64,000 nucleotides of DNA from Acinetobacter lanii. GTDB taxonomy: Bacteria; Pseudomonadota; Gammaproteobacteria; Pseudomonadales; Moraxellaceae. The notes below the pieces were generated by a model. The model was not told the origin of the DNA, searched no databases, and saw only the letters and a list, made by a program, of their open reading frames with translations. The first letter of the stretch is position 1; every line of letters begins with the position of its first letter. Made by a program: the position numbers and the translations under genes. Shown here one piece after another: positions 8,879 to 18,004 of the stretch. Where the stretch lies: NCBI RefSeq assembly GCF_011578285.1, contig NZ_CP049916.1:1674001-1738000 (forward strand), in the 5' to 3' direction.

Positions 8879-10336
8879 AGCAATCACTTACTCAATCAAT
8901 TCACGACACGTCAAATAGACTTGCAGTGGGATGAGCAAAATCAGCTTAAAGCCTCAACCTCGATGAAGCCCGATGGATGTGGTGGGCAAGAGATTATACA
9001 AACACAGTACTGTTATGATCCATTTGGTCGAAGGATAGCGAAGCAGAGTCAAACCTATAAAAAAGAAATCATTACACAGCAAATTCAAGCCAAAATACAG
9101 CACGAAAAAGCTAACTCACAAAACTCAAAACCAACAGTGAACCATCAACTGGGTTCGTCAATGAACTTAAGTTTGGGTGGATCTACACACTCAGCTATAT
9201 CTACGCATTTAAATACCAATCGATCTAAGATTATTCGACCTGCCAAAACGATACAAACTGAGTCCACACAGTTGATTCAAAAACAAGCCGTGTGGAATGT
9301 TTGGGATGGTAATCGAATACTGCAAGACCACAATGGTAAGCATGTATTCACCACAGTATACGAAGCGGATAGCTTTGTACCATTGGCGCGTCTCGTTTGG
9401 TTAGATAATCAACTGACCCAAGCAGCGAATGATGAATCAACTTCCAAAACAAATATAGAAAAACTGGATCAACTGAAACATATTGCTCTACAGAATCTTG
9501 GTGAACTTGAAGGATTACATTTAAGTCAGACTCACATAAAACAAGCCAGTAACGATGAACCTCCGAAACCTAAACACAATCAACATCAATTGTATTGGTA
9601 TCAAAATGATCACTTAGGTACACCAAGAGAATTGACTTCAAAGAATGGGAATATTGAGTGGGAGGCGGTGTACCAAGCGTGGGGCAATACGGTTACCGTT
9701 GAGTGGCAAGAGGTAGCACAAACTCAAGAGCTAAATCCAATTCAGTTGAATGCTACTGAGCAAAGTTATTTATTGCAACCGCATCGTTTTCAGGGACAGA
9801 TTTATGATGTTGAAACAGGTTTACATTATAACCGTTTCCGCTATTATGACCCTGATGCTGGGCGGTTTATCAGCCATGATCCAATTGGATTAGCAGGGGG
9901 TGATAACAATTTTCAGTATGCGCCGAATCCTATTGGATGGATTGATATTCTAGGCTTATCATGTGAAAAAGCTTCTAAAATTGATTGGGGCAGAAAAGGG
10001 TTTAGTAAGGGTAAATTAAGTATACATTATCAAAAACATGTTATAGATCAGAAAGAATTTGGAGATATTACTCAAACTCAATATTTGGGAAAAGCTAAAG
10101 AATTTGCAAGAGCTTCAAGTGCAGAAATGCAAACAGCGTCAATAGGCAAAACCTTTTTTGTTAAGGCAAATAATGTTACGGGTGAAGTTTTAGTTGGACA
10201 CATTAAATCTGGAGAAATTAGAACATATTATAAAAATGATGGAAGAAGTATTGATCCATTTCAAGATGCTATTGATCATGCTGTTGAAGAACAAAAAAGA
10301 TTAGGTAATTGTCCTGATGTTGAAAAGTGTAAATGA
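8879..10336 (+). pseudogene. Displaced Rhs core/toxin-tip segment 3 with intact toxin tip
   Basis: Open from the IS630 boundary at 8879 (SNHLLNQFTTRQIDLQWDEQ) to 10336, with no native Rhs start; it is 5'-truncated. The same core motifs as segment 2 follow, ending GRFISHDPIGLAGGDNNFQY and PNPIGWIDILGL at about 9960. The tip of about 125 residues has KIDWGRKGFSKGKLSIHYQKH, EFGDITQTQYL, VGHIKSGEIRTYYKND and GRSIDPFQDAIDHA. The H-x-x-KHV, EFG, GEIRTYY and DPF pattern resembles BECR-fold RNase toxins; this is inference from pattern memory. A TTG at 8921 could start translation, but a silent donor tip is more likely. Confidence 0.8.
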
Positions 10337-10345
10337 GGAATAAAT

Positions 10346-10849
10346 ATGAATAGAAATGAAGCCTTTGAGTTGCTTGCAAGGGAAAATTTTTTAAATTTAA
10401 GTGAAAAAAATAAAATTGATATTTTAACTGATTTTTGGTTTATTTATGAGGATGATAATAACTATGATATTCAATTATTGACATATTTGAAACAACATTC
10501 TCCAGAAGATGTAGAAAAGTATAATAGTATTTTTGATCCAATTATAATTGATGGCTTAAAATTTAAGTATCGAATCTTTAATAATAAATATTTAGCTCAG
10601 CTTTTAAATATCGATATTGTCGTAGGAAATGAAAAAGAAGGGATTTTTAAATGTCCTTGTTGTAATTTTTACTCTTTAGATTCTCAAGAGGGTTATGATA
10701 TATGTGCTATTTGCCTTTGGGAAGATGTAGGTTCAAATCAAAATAATTACTCTAGTGTAAATCGTAGTACATTAGATAATTATAGAATAAATTTTTTTAA
10801 AAAAAATAATAAAAAAGAACTTATGGATAAGTATATTCATGATGATTAG
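10346..10849 (+). CDS. CPCC-motif immunity protein candidate for Rhs tip 3
   Basis: 167 residues, ATG 10346 with GAGGA 7 bases upstream and 9 bases after the toxin stop. The C-terminal part holds CPCCNFYSLDSQEGYDICAICLWED, the signature of the cysteine-rich CPCC family, common among immunity and toxin-associated proteins. The N-terminal 90 residues are an acidic helical region. Pairing with the tip upstream is by position. Confidence 0.75.
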   Translation: MNRNEAFELLARENFLNLSEKNKIDILTDFWFIYEDDNNYDIQLLTYLKQHSPEDVEKYNSIFDPIIIDGLKFKYRIFNNKYLAQLLNIDIVVGNEKEGIFKCPCCNFYSLDSQEGYDICAICLWEDVGSNQNNYSSVNRSTLDNYRINFFKKNNKKELMDKYIHDD

Positions 10850-10873
10850 ATGATTAGATGATTAGATGATTAG
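10842..10873 (+). repeat. Four tandem copies of an 8-bp unit at the end of the CPCC gene
   Basis: The unit ATGATTAG repeats exactly four times; the gene's stop codon is in the first unit. Likely slippage expansion. The fourth unit touches the IS5-type end that follows at 10874. Confidence 0.9.
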
Positions 10874-10988
10874 GGCTTTGTTGCACAAAGCTGTTCTTAA
10901 GGGCTTTTTCAGAAATATAATTTTCAGATGAAGAAACCTACACCTAAAATCTACCGTATAACAAATTGGTCTACATACAACCGAGTGA
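10874..10988 (+). mobile_element. 5' remnant of an IS5-family (IS903-like) element
   Basis: It begins GGCTTTGTTGCACAAAG, the terminal repeat of the complete IS5-family element at 12774. It then encodes MKKPTPKIYRITNWSTYNR (from 10928), matching that element's transposase N-terminus. The sequence is cut after about 110 bp by the IS3-family element. The rest of this copy is not in the window. Confidence 0.85.
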
Positions 10989-11073
10989 TGTGGTTCTAGG
11001 ATTTTAGACCACGCCTATAAGTGATAATCTACTCCCCAATAAGCATGGGAAATGCTTGTTTTTGGAGTCAACC

Positions 11074-11379
11074 ATGACACGAAGAAAACGTCGTAATCAT
11101 TCAGCAGAGTTTAAAGTTAAAGTTGCTCTCGCAGCAATTAAAGGCGACCACACACTCGCTGAACTTTCTACTCAATTCGATTTACATCAAAACCAAATCA
11201 TCGATTGGAAAAATCAACTGCTTGAGCAATCAGTCAATATTTTTTCACGACCAACAGCACAACAAGAACCAGAGATTGACCTCAAAGCTCTACATGCCAA
11301 GATAGGACATCAGGCATTGCAAATTGATTTTTTAGAAGGTGCGCTCAGAAAAATAGGGCAGCTGAGCGGCAAAAAATGA
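11074..11379 (+). CDS. IS3-family transposase OrfA
   Basis: 101 residues from ATG 11074 with GGAG 7 bases upstream; a TTG at 11056 is less likely. A helix-turn-helix (HSAEFKVKVALAAIKG, LAELSTQFDLHQNQIIDWK) is followed by a leucine-zipper-like region (LHAKIGHQALQIDFLEGAL). Its stop overlaps the OrfB start (ATGA). An A6 run just before the overlap is a likely -1 frameshift site for the OrfAB fusion. Confidence 0.93.
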   Translation: MTRRKRRNHSAEFKVKVALAAIKGDHTLAELSTQFDLHQNQIIDWKNQLLEQSVNIFSRPTAQQEPEIDLKALHAKIGHQALQIDFLEGALRKIGQLSGKK

Positions 11380-12203
11380 TCGATAAGACCCATCAACTTT
11401 CGGTACGACAACAATCGCAATTGATTCAAATCAATCGCAGTACGTTGTATTACAAGCCCAAAGAGATTTCATCAACTGATTTGAGTTGGATGCGTCTAAT
11501 CGATGAAATTCATCTCGACTACCCATTTATGGGCAGTCGAATGATACGAGATATGCTACAGCGTCAAGGACATCAAATAGGTCGGCGTAAAGTCCGACGT
11601 TTAATGCGCTTGATGGGAATACATGCCTTGTATCCAAAACCCAATACCAGTAAGCCTAATCTTGCACACCGTATTTTCCCATATCTGTTGAAAAACATGG
11701 TCATCGATCACTCTAATCAAGTCTGGTGTACAGATATCACGTACATTCCTATGGCTAAAGGCTTTGTCTATCTGTGTGCAATTATAGATTGGCATAGTCG
11801 TAAAGTACTGGCTCATCGAGTATCGATCAGTATGGAAACAGACTTTTGCATAGATGCGTTGCAAGAAGCAATTGTGAAATATGGTTGTCCAGAGGTGTTT
11901 AATACAGACCAAGGCAGTCAATTCACAAGCGAGGCATTTTTGAATGAGTTAAAATTGCGAAATATCCGTATCAGTATGGATGGGAAAGGACGATGGATGG
12001 ATAATGTGATGATTGAGCGTTTATGGCGCAGCGTGAAGCATGAGGAAGTCTATTTGAAGGCTTACGATACGGTTAAACAAGCGAAACAATCACTTGCTGA
12101 ATATTTGGATTTTTATAACATGATACGTCCTCATTCAAGTTTGAATAAGGCAACACCGGATGAATTTTATGATGAACATTTACTAAAAGTAATGGCAGCA
12201 TAA
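11376..12203 (+). CDS. IS3-family transposase OrfB
   Basis: 275 residues. An HTH_21-type N-terminus (SWMRLIDEIHLDYPFMGSR) is followed by the rve integrase core with catalytic Asp in VWCTDITYIP, Asp in FNTDQGSQF and Glu in ERLWRSVKHEEVY. C-terminus IRPHSSLNKATPDEFY. Full length and undamaged. Confidence 0.95.
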   Translation: MIDKTHQLSVRQQSQLIQINRSTLYYKPKEISSTDLSWMRLIDEIHLDYPFMGSRMIRDMLQRQGHQIGRRKVRRLMRLMGIHALYPKPNTSKPNLAHRIFPYLLKNMVIDHSNQVWCTDITYIPMAKGFVYLCAIIDWHSRKVLAHRVSISMETDFCIDALQEAIVKYGCPEVFNTDQGSQFTSEAFLNELKLRNIRISMDGKGRWMDNVMIERLWRSVKHEEVYLKAYDTVKQAKQSLAEYLDFYNMIRPHSSLNKATPDEFYDEHLLKVMAA

Positions 12204-12304
12204 TTTAAATATTTAGAGCGGATTTATCACTTATAAAACTGAATTGAGTGGTCTAATTAACGGAACCACATTATATGGTTCAATTAAAATTTAGAAGGAA
12301 ATAT

Positions 12305-12718
12305 ATGCAAGGCTTACATTTATATATAAAACCTACAACTTCATTTGAAGCTTTTGTAGAAGTAGTTGGAGAAATTATAGGTTACCCTATTATAAATTAT
12401 GAAACGGATCGTTATGATGAATATCCCGGTTATGAGATTGATTATGATGAAACTTTAATTACTATACTGGGAGTACCTCCAGATTTAGAAAACTTAAGAG
12501 AGATGTTCCCAGAAGAATTCGGCTTTGGTGAAAAAGCCGAAACTTACCAAGTATATATTCGTTTTAAAACATTACCTTTACAGATAAATGATATTTTAAA
12601 CATTGATTATATATCAGATAAAGATTTTGGTGAAAATTTAATTCAACAATTAATCAACAAAGGTTTTGAGATATCTGACACTTACCCACCCTGTTATTTA
12701 TCTGATGAAGATGAATAA
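12305..12718 (+). CDS. Hypothetical acidic protein, possible orphan immunity
   Basis: 137 residues from ATG 12305, preceded by AGAAGGA at a good distance; a GTG at 12275 is an alternative. Rich in Asp, Glu and Tyr (YETDRYDEYPGYEIDYDE), no membrane segment, C-terminus YLSDEDE. No family recognised. It lies between an IS3 and an IS5-family element, without a toxin tip, in the same AT-rich style as the other immunity candidates. Confidence 0.5.
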   Translation: MQGLHLYIKPTTSFEAFVEVVGEIIGYPIINYETDRYDEYPGYEIDYDETLITILGVPPDLENLREMFPEEFGFGEKAETYQVYIRFKTLPLQINDILNIDYISDKDFGENLIQQLINKGFEISDTYPPCYLSDEDE

Positions 12719-12773
12719 TTAAATATAGATTTTCAAAAATATGGAGTTGAGCTTCTAGATAAAGAATATCAAC

Positions 12774-13815
12774 GGCTTTGTTGCACAAAGGTTTGAAAGG
12801 TAGAGCTACCCTAAGTGAACCAAATTTAAGTGGCAACTTGGGTATGAGGACGCCCTAATTCTGTAAATCTGTTGAGTACTGCTACACGTGCATGAATCTC
12901 GTTCACCTGACTCGGGAAACGCCTAGCCATTAATTTATCACCTAATAACTTGATGCAATGCATCTTGGTTTCCACCAAACTTCGACGATGATAACCCGAC
13001 CACTTTTTCCAAAGAGATCTTCCTAGCCGTTTGACTGTTTTCAATAACTCATTGCGCTCTATAGATCTTGCTTGTTGATCTTTCCAGGGCTTTGCATTCC
13101 TCCTTGGTGGAATGACCGCATGTGCATCTCGATCTATAATGACTTGTCGGCAGTGCTTTGTGTCATAAGCACCATCTGTATAGACTGAATCAATTTTCTC
13201 ATCCAATGGGATTTGAGCAAGTAAATCATCTAACACTTGTGAGTCGCTGACATTATTTGTAGTGAGCTGTACAGCACGTATTTGCAAGGTTTCGGCATCT
13301 ATAGCAATATGAAGCTTACGCCATTGGCGACGATATTCAGGCCCATGTTTCTTACATTTCCATTCGCCTTCACCTAGAAACTTCAAACCAGTAGAATCCA
13401 CGAGTAGATGGAGACCATCGCTACTTTTTTGATAGCTAATCGCAATATCAATATACTTTTGCCTTCTGCATATAGTTGAATAATCCGGTGCTGTCCAATC
13501 TAATCCACAGAGTTTGATGAGGCTCTGAACAAAACCTGTGACCATACGTAAAGAGATTCGGAATAGAGATTTGATCATTAAGCAGCACTGAATAGCTGTA
13601 TCAGAATAGGTTTGATTTCTTCCGTGTTTACCCTGTTGTTGAGCATACCATTGAGTAGAGGGATCAAACCAAATGGAAATATTTCCACGATTTATTAGAG
13701 CACGGTTATATGAGGACCAATTTGTTGTACGATAGATTTTTTTTGGAGCAGGCTTTTTCATTAGGGAATTATATTGCTGAAAAAGCTTTCAGTGGTATGT
13801 TTGTGCAACAAAGCC
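12774..13815 (-). mobile_element. Complete IS5-family (IS903-like) insertion sequence, 1042 bp
   Basis: Perfect-looking terminal repeats GGCTTTGTTGCACAAA (12774) and TTTGTGCAACAAAGCC (ending 13815), flanked by the 9-bp direct repeat AATATCAAC (12765-12773 and 13816-13824). A 9-bp duplication is typical of the IS903 group. The single transposase gene is intact. Confidence 0.96.
12826..13761 (-). CDS. IS5-family (IS903 group) transposase
   Basis: 311 residues, normal for the group. Catalytic residues sit in LHLLVDSTGLK, SVYTDGAYD and the RSLVETKMHCIKLLG block (Glu). The N-terminal part starts MKKPAPKKIYRTTNWSSYNR. The gene fills its element and has no frame damage. Confidence 0.96.
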   Translation of the reverse strand: MKKPAPKKIYRTTNWSSYNRALINRGNISIWFDPSTQWYAQQQGKHGRNQTYSDTAIQCCLMIKSLFRISLRMVTGFVQSLIKLCGLDWTAPDYSTICRRQKYIDIAISYQKSSDGLHLLVDSTGLKFLGEGEWKCKKHGPEYRRQWRKLHIAIDAETLQIRAVQLTTNNVSDSQVLDDLLAQIPLDEKIDSVYTDGAYDTKHCRQVIIDRDAHAVIPPRRNAKPWKDQQARSIERNELLKTVKRLGRSLWKKWSGYHRRSLVETKMHCIKLLGDKLMARRFPSQVNEIHARVAVLNRFTELGRPHTQVAT

Positions 13816-13932
13816 AATATCAACTCCAAAACGGCTTTGTTACATGCATGTTTAAGTTATTCATCTTAATAAATTTTATTTTTGGTGGATAATTAATTAC
13901 AACTTTTGAAATCATATGGTTATGAAAATTTC

Positions 13933-14747
13933 GGTAGTGTCTAAATGTGACGTGTTAACCACCTATCTTTCATGTCTTGATTGTATTTTAATAAAAATAG
14001 ATGCAAGACAGCTTCATGATTTTCTTTCTTCTTCGAAAAGCTTAAAGTTTTCTGTGTAAAACGCCCTAAGCGATTTCTTAATGTGGCATTGAAACGCTCA
14101 ACATGGTTGGTTAAACCTGTATGTTTACCTACAGAGCGATGGGTATCAGGATCAAATACCTCAGCATAACTTGACCAATAATCACTACAGGTTGCTAAAT
14201 TAAAGTAGCTTGTGGGAATACGGCAACGTAAATCAGTACACGTTTTATCATTACGCTGACCACACATAAGCCACTACTTGGCGTGTACGATGGCAGAGTG
14301 CAATCCAAGTCCAAACCTTATGGCGACGGGCTTTTACGAAACTCCATAACTCATCAAGCTCAAGGACATCTGTTGGATGAGCATCAAGTAATTCGTCACT
14401 CAGTTTCCTGCTGTTTACTTTTTTTTATCCAGCCCATCAGTGTTTCAGGTGCAACACCGAATAGACGCTGCATGCCTCTCAAACTGCCTCGTTCAAGATA
14501 GGTACTGATAATGAGTTCTTTCTGTTCTTCGGTATATTTAATTTTGGGTTTGAGTACACTAGAGCGCCCACAATCTTTACATCTGAACTGTGCATTTCCA
14601 CTTTTGTTGTGACCATTCTTATGGATATTGGGTGATTGGCAACGGGTGCAGACATAAGTTGTCTTTTCTATGATCATGTTAAAGGTTTATTGCTCAGACA
14701 TTTTCACGTCTATTCTAAATTAAAACACGTTGTTTTTGTACACTACC
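13933..14747 (-). mobile_element. IS1-family element, decayed, about 815 bp
   Basis: The ends share GGTAGTGT in inverted orientation (13933 and ending 14747). Between them are insA-like and insB-like frames. No 8- or 9-bp flanking repeat is visible, and insB is frameshifted, so this is an old, inactive copy. Confidence 0.8.
13941..14677 (-). pseudogene. IS1-family transposase (InsA/InsB), frameshifted
   Basis: The InsA part (14677-14396) has the zinc finger CTRCQSPN plus FRCKDCGR and the helix-turn-helix SLRGMQRLFGVAPETLMGW. The InsB part follows in an overlapping frame with DVLELDELWSFVKARRHKVW (catalytic Asp) and VVAYV. It then loses frame near 14268-14275 and continues in another frame as CGQRNDKTCTDL to TGLTNHVERFNATLRNRLGRF (catalytic Glu). 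A small deletion at that point explains the break. The InsA-to-InsB shift itself is normal for IS1. Confidence 0.85.
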
Positions 14748-14751
14748 AAAA

Positions 14752-14783
14752 CTATAAATAGGAGACTCAGCTCCTATTTATAG
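14752..14783 (-). terminator. Rho-independent terminator of the pentonate dehydratase operon
   Basis: A perfect 13-bp stem (CTATAAATAGGAG and its complement) with a 6-base loop. On the minus strand it is followed by a U run (A run at 14748-14751). It lies 27 bases after the dehydratase stop and just outside the IS1 end. Confidence 0.85.
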
Positions 14784-14809
14784 TTGATTTTTAGCATTTA
14801 AATTGTAAA

Positions 14810-16597
14810 TTAATGCGAGTGTCTTGGTAAGTTGTCTGGACGAATCACATTAAGATGCAAAGTTGCAGGCTCAAGACAGCCACCTGTAGAGAGTTGTCCG
14901 ACCATGCTTCGGTAAATCTCTTGCCATGGCGTTTGCGATGGTGGAACATTTGGCGTCCATGCTGCACGGCGTTGCTGTAACTCTTCATCTGAAATCAATA
15001 CATTTACAGAACGATTGTTGAGATCAATACGTAATTTGTCATTGGTTTTCAGAAGTGCAATACCACCACCTACAGCAGCCTCAGGTGACATATTTAAAAT
15101 GGATGGACTTGCTGACGTTCCACTTTGACGACCGTCCCCTAAACAAGGGAGTGAATCGATGCCTTTCTTAATTAATTCAGTCGGTGGTGCCATGTTCACC
15201 ACTTCAGCACTGCCTGGATAACCCACGGTGCCTGCACCACGAATCACCAAAATACAATGCTCATCAATATTCAATTCACCGTCATTGATGCGTGCATGAT
15301 AATCCTCAGGTCCTTCAAACACGATGGCACGTGCTTCAAAGCTATTTTCTTCATTAGGATTAGACAAATAGGTTTTTCTAAAGGCTTCACCCACGACTGA
15401 CATTTTCATAATGGCGCTGTCGAAGAAGTTTCCGCTTAAGACAATAAAACCTGCACCATGTTTTAATGGCTCATCATAGGAGAAAATCACGTCAGCATTT
15501 GAGGTTTGAGATTGACTGGCAATTTCACCCATGGTTTTACCACTGACAGATGCACAGTCTTCATGCAATACACCCGCTTTTTGCAATTCATGCATTACCG
15601 CAGGTACACCGCCAGCACGATGGAAACCTTCGCCTAAGTATTTTCCGGCAGGCATACAGTTTACAATCAATGGAATGTCTTCGCCCACACGTTGCCAATC
15701 ATCTAGGGTCAGTTCAATTCCCATATGACGTGCAATCGCAATCAAATGAGGCGGGCAGTTACTTGAAGCACCTAAAGCTGATGCAACAGCAATGGCATTT
15801 TCAAAGGACTTTTTGGTCATGATTTTCGATGGTCTTAAGTCTTCTTTGACCATTTCACAAATACGTTTACCCGTGATATAAGCCATTTGACCCCGTTCAC
15901 GGTATGGCGCAGGGATACTGGCACACGTCGGTAAAGACATCCCGAGTGCTTCTGCTAACGCATTCATAGACAGTGCAGTACCCATGGTGTTGCAGTGTCC
16001 CACTGAAGGGGATGCCGAAGTGGTCATTTCCATGAACCCTTCGTAGTCAATGTCACCTGCTGCCAACAAATTACGAGCATGCCAAATCACTGTGCCTGAA
16101 CCGATCAGCTCACCTTTATAATGACCATCTAACATTGGGCCACCAGAGAGCACAATGGCAGGTAAGTCGGTGGTTGCAGCCGCCATGAGGCAAGCAGGGG
16201 TAGTCTTATCACAACCTGTTGTGAGGACAACGCCATCCAAAGGATAACCATGTAAAATTTCAACCAGACCCAAATATGCCAAATTACGGTCAAGTGCTGC
16301 AGTAGGGCGTCTAGATTGCTCAGCAATCGGATGCACTGGAAACTCCATCGGAATACCACCCGCATCACGGATGCCTGCTTTCACACGTTCTGCCAACTCT
16401 TTATGGTGACGGTTGCACGGGGTTAAATCGCTTCCCGTTTGTGCAATACCAATGATTGGACGTCCAGACTGTAGTTCTTCACGTGTCAAACCGTAGTTCA
16501 TGTAACGTTCAACATAAAGTGCGGTCATGTCTGCATGGGAAGGGTCGTCAAACCATTCCTGACTACGTAAAAAAATCCGTTTACTTTGATCTGTCAT
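14810..16597 (-). CDS. xylD: Pentonate dehydratase, XylD-like (IlvD/Edd family)
   Basis: 595 residues, close to the size of characterised D-xylonate dehydratases. Dehydrates an aldonate to the 2-keto-3-deoxy acid in the cytoplasm using an Fe-S cluster. Cluster-binding Cys residues are visible in DLTPCNRH (about 59), TTGCDKTTPACL (about 127) and SVGHCNTMGTALS (about 200). The C-terminal half has GHGxGFIVLSGN-type and GDGRQSGTSASPS substrate-loop signatures and ends NLPRHSH. It lies 119 bases downstream of the XylX-like gene on the same strand; the gap carries a hairpin (16650-16676 region), probably an RNA processing or attenuation element. The substrate could also be L-arabonate or another C5/C6 acid. 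Confidence 0.85.
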   Translation of the reverse strand: MTDQSKRIFLRSQEWFDDPSHADMTALYVERYMNYGLTREELQSGRPIIGIAQTGSDLTPCNRHHKELAERVKAGIRDAGGIPMEFPVHPIAEQSRRPTAALDRNLAYLGLVEILHGYPLDGVVLTTGCDKTTPACLMAAATTDLPAIVLSGGPMLDGHYKGELIGSGTVIWHARNLLAAGDIDYEGFMEMTTSASPSVGHCNTMGTALSMNALAEALGMSLPTCASIPAPYRERGQMAYITGKRICEMVKEDLRPSKIMTKKSFENAIAVASALGASSNCPPHLIAIARHMGIELTLDDWQRVGEDIPLIVNCMPAGKYLGEGFHRAGGVPAVMHELQKAGVLHEDCASVSGKTMGEIASQSQTSNADVIFSYDEPLKHGAGFIVLSGNFFDSAIMKMSVVGEAFRKTYLSNPNEENSFEARAIVFEGPEDYHARINDGELNIDEHCILVIRGAGTVGYPGSAEVVNMAPPTELIKKGIDSLPCLGDGRQSGTSASPSILNMSPEAAVGGGIALLKTNDKLRIDLNNRSVNVLISDEELQQRRAAWTPNVPPSQTPWQEIYRSMVGQLSTGGCLEPATLHLNVIRPDNLPRHSH

Positions 16598-16716
16598 GCT
16601 AAACCCTTCGATCTTGTTGATTTACAATGCGATATTTATTTGAATGCTGTCAGAGCAGAGCATAGGCGGTGTGACCTATGTCTGCTATTCCACTTAAGCC
16701 TAATAAAAGCTGAAAT

Positions 16717-17901
16717 TTAAAGTAATTCGCGTTGTTTTAAATTACGAATCAAAGAGCTAATCCCAAAATTCCATGGTTTGGCTTTATCACTGGTCGTGAC
16801 AGTATTGTACAAGGTGCCTAATTTTGGACTATGAATACGTACCACATCATCGACTTTATGGGTAAAACCACCGCCTAATTTTTCACGATCTTGGGTAGGC
16901 GCAAATAAAGTCCCTAAGAACAAGACAAAGCCATCTGGATATTGATGGTTTTCATTTAATGTTTGCTGTGCTAGATCTGCTGGATCACGGCTAATTTGTG
17001 ACATTGAGCTGAGACCTTTCAACACAAAATCGTCTGTACCTTTAATCTCAAGTTCAACGTCACATGCACGTACATCATCAAGATTAAAGCTGTCGTCGAA
17101 TAAACGAATAAATGGGCCAATTGCACATGATGCATTGTTATCTTTGGCTTTGCTGAGTAACAGTGCGCTACGTCCTTCGAAATCACGTAAATTAACGTCA
17201 TTACCCAAGGTTGCCCCTAAGATTTTACCTTGGCTGTTAGCCACCAAAACCACTTCAGGTTCAGGGTTGTTCCATTCAGACTTCGGATGAATACCAATAT
17301 TTTGACCCGTGCCTACCGCTGCCAAAACAGGGGCTTTAGTAAAAATTTCTGCATCTGTCCCAATACCCACTTCAAGGTACTGTGACCACATATTTTGTTC
17401 AATCAAATACTGTTTAAGTTCAAGCGCTTTGTCAGAACCTGGCTGAATTGATCTTAAGCTGTCGCCAATGACACTTTGCACCACTTGACGAATATTTTGT
17501 GCTTTGTCTGCATCGCCAGCGGCTTGTTCTTCAATCACACGCTCTAACATACTTGCTGCAAATGTTACCCCTGCAGCTTTAATCACTTGTAAGTCAATAG
17601 GCGCTAGGAAATAGGCTTGACTCGGATTTGGGTTGTCCGTTGTATTTGCCAGTAAATCATCAATCCGACCTACAGACGGTAGCTCAAGATTGGCCAGCAC
17701 TTGAGCAGGATGATCAATTTCAAGCAATTCAGAAATGGTGCTAAATTCTGATGAAAGATCAAACACTTGATCGTCTTTTAACAAAACAGGCGAAGGTCCA
17801 GCGATATGGTGTGGAATCCATGCACGCCCAATCAAGCAACCTTGAGTACCGTCAGTTGGTAATGTGTTTTGAGAATTTAGTGTAAAGTTCATGTAAATCA
17901 T
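16717..17901 (-). CDS. xylX: 2-keto-3-deoxy-pentonate dehydratase, XylX-like (FAH family)
   Basis: 394 residues, matching the size of Caulobacter XylX. The reaction converts a 2-keto-3-deoxy-pentonate to alpha-ketoglutarate semialdehyde. The FAH-type core is seen in VTFAASMLERVIEEQ, WNNPEPEVVLVANSQGKILG and GNDVNLRDFEGRSALLLSKAKDNNASCAIGPFI (read in pieces), with acidic metal ligands in the EPEVVLV segment. First gene of the operon with the dehydratase and divergent from a LysR gene. The start could be ATG 17901 or ATG 17892; neither has a strong ribosome site. Confidence 0.82.
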   Translation of the reverse strand: MIYMNFTLNSQNTLPTDGTQGCLIGRAWIPHHIAGPSPVLLKDDQVFDLSSEFSTISELLEIDHPAQVLANLELPSVGRIDDLLANTTDNPNPSQAYFLAPIDLQVIKAAGVTFAASMLERVIEEQAAGDADKAQNIRQVVQSVIGDSLRSIQPGSDKALELKQYLIEQNMWSQYLEVGIGTDAEIFTKAPVLAAVGTGQNIGIHPKSEWNNPEPEVVLVANSQGKILGATLGNDVNLRDFEGRSALLLSKAKDNNASCAIGPFIRLFDDSFNLDDVRACDVELEIKGTDDFVLKGLSSMSQISRDPADLAQQTLNENHQYPDGFVLFLGTLFAPTQDREKLGGGFTHKVDDVVRIHSPKLGTLYNTVTTSDKAKPWNFGISSLIRNLKQRELL

Positions 17902-17969
17902 CCATGTATTTCATAAATTGATAATAGGAGTTACAATCAATAAACACCAATGGTAATAATTTAGTTATC

Positions 17970-17986
17970 GATAGCTTAAAGTTATC
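17970..17986. promoter_or_regulatory. 17-bp palindromic operator, site 1 (xylX/lysR divergent promoter)
   Basis: GATAGCT, 3 bases, AGTTATC. Same length and arms as sites at 20023 and 23617. An extra AGTTATC half lies just upstream at 17963-17969. It sits 18 bases before the LysR start and about 70 bases before xylX, the usual place for LysR autoregulation and activation. Confidence 0.6.
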
Positions 17987-18004
17987 AAAAAAAGGAATTT
18001 AGTG

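Larger units (their letters stand above)
10989..12270 (+). mobile_element. IS3-family insertion sequence, about 1282 bp
   Basis: The ends are related inverted repeats: TGTGGTTCT at 10989 and GAACCACA ending at 12270, with internal matches TAGACCAC and TATAAGTGATA. Two overlapping transposase frames. No direct repeat is visible at the boundaries (TGA on the left, TTA on the right), so the flanks were probably rearranged after insertion. Confidence 0.88.

Noticed and set aside
10842..10873. Short tandem repeats as a CRISPR or origin iteron
   Set aside because: Only four contiguous 8-bp units with no spacers and no cas or rep genes; simple slippage explains it.
13825..13931. A further IS5-type end near 13833 (GGCTTTGTTACATGC)
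   Set aside because: It matches the terminal repeat for only about 11 bases and has no element sequence behind it.
1..14747. Prophage or integrative element
   Set aside because: No integrase, structural phage genes, att repeats or tRNA target; IS elements and Rhs pieces explain the region.
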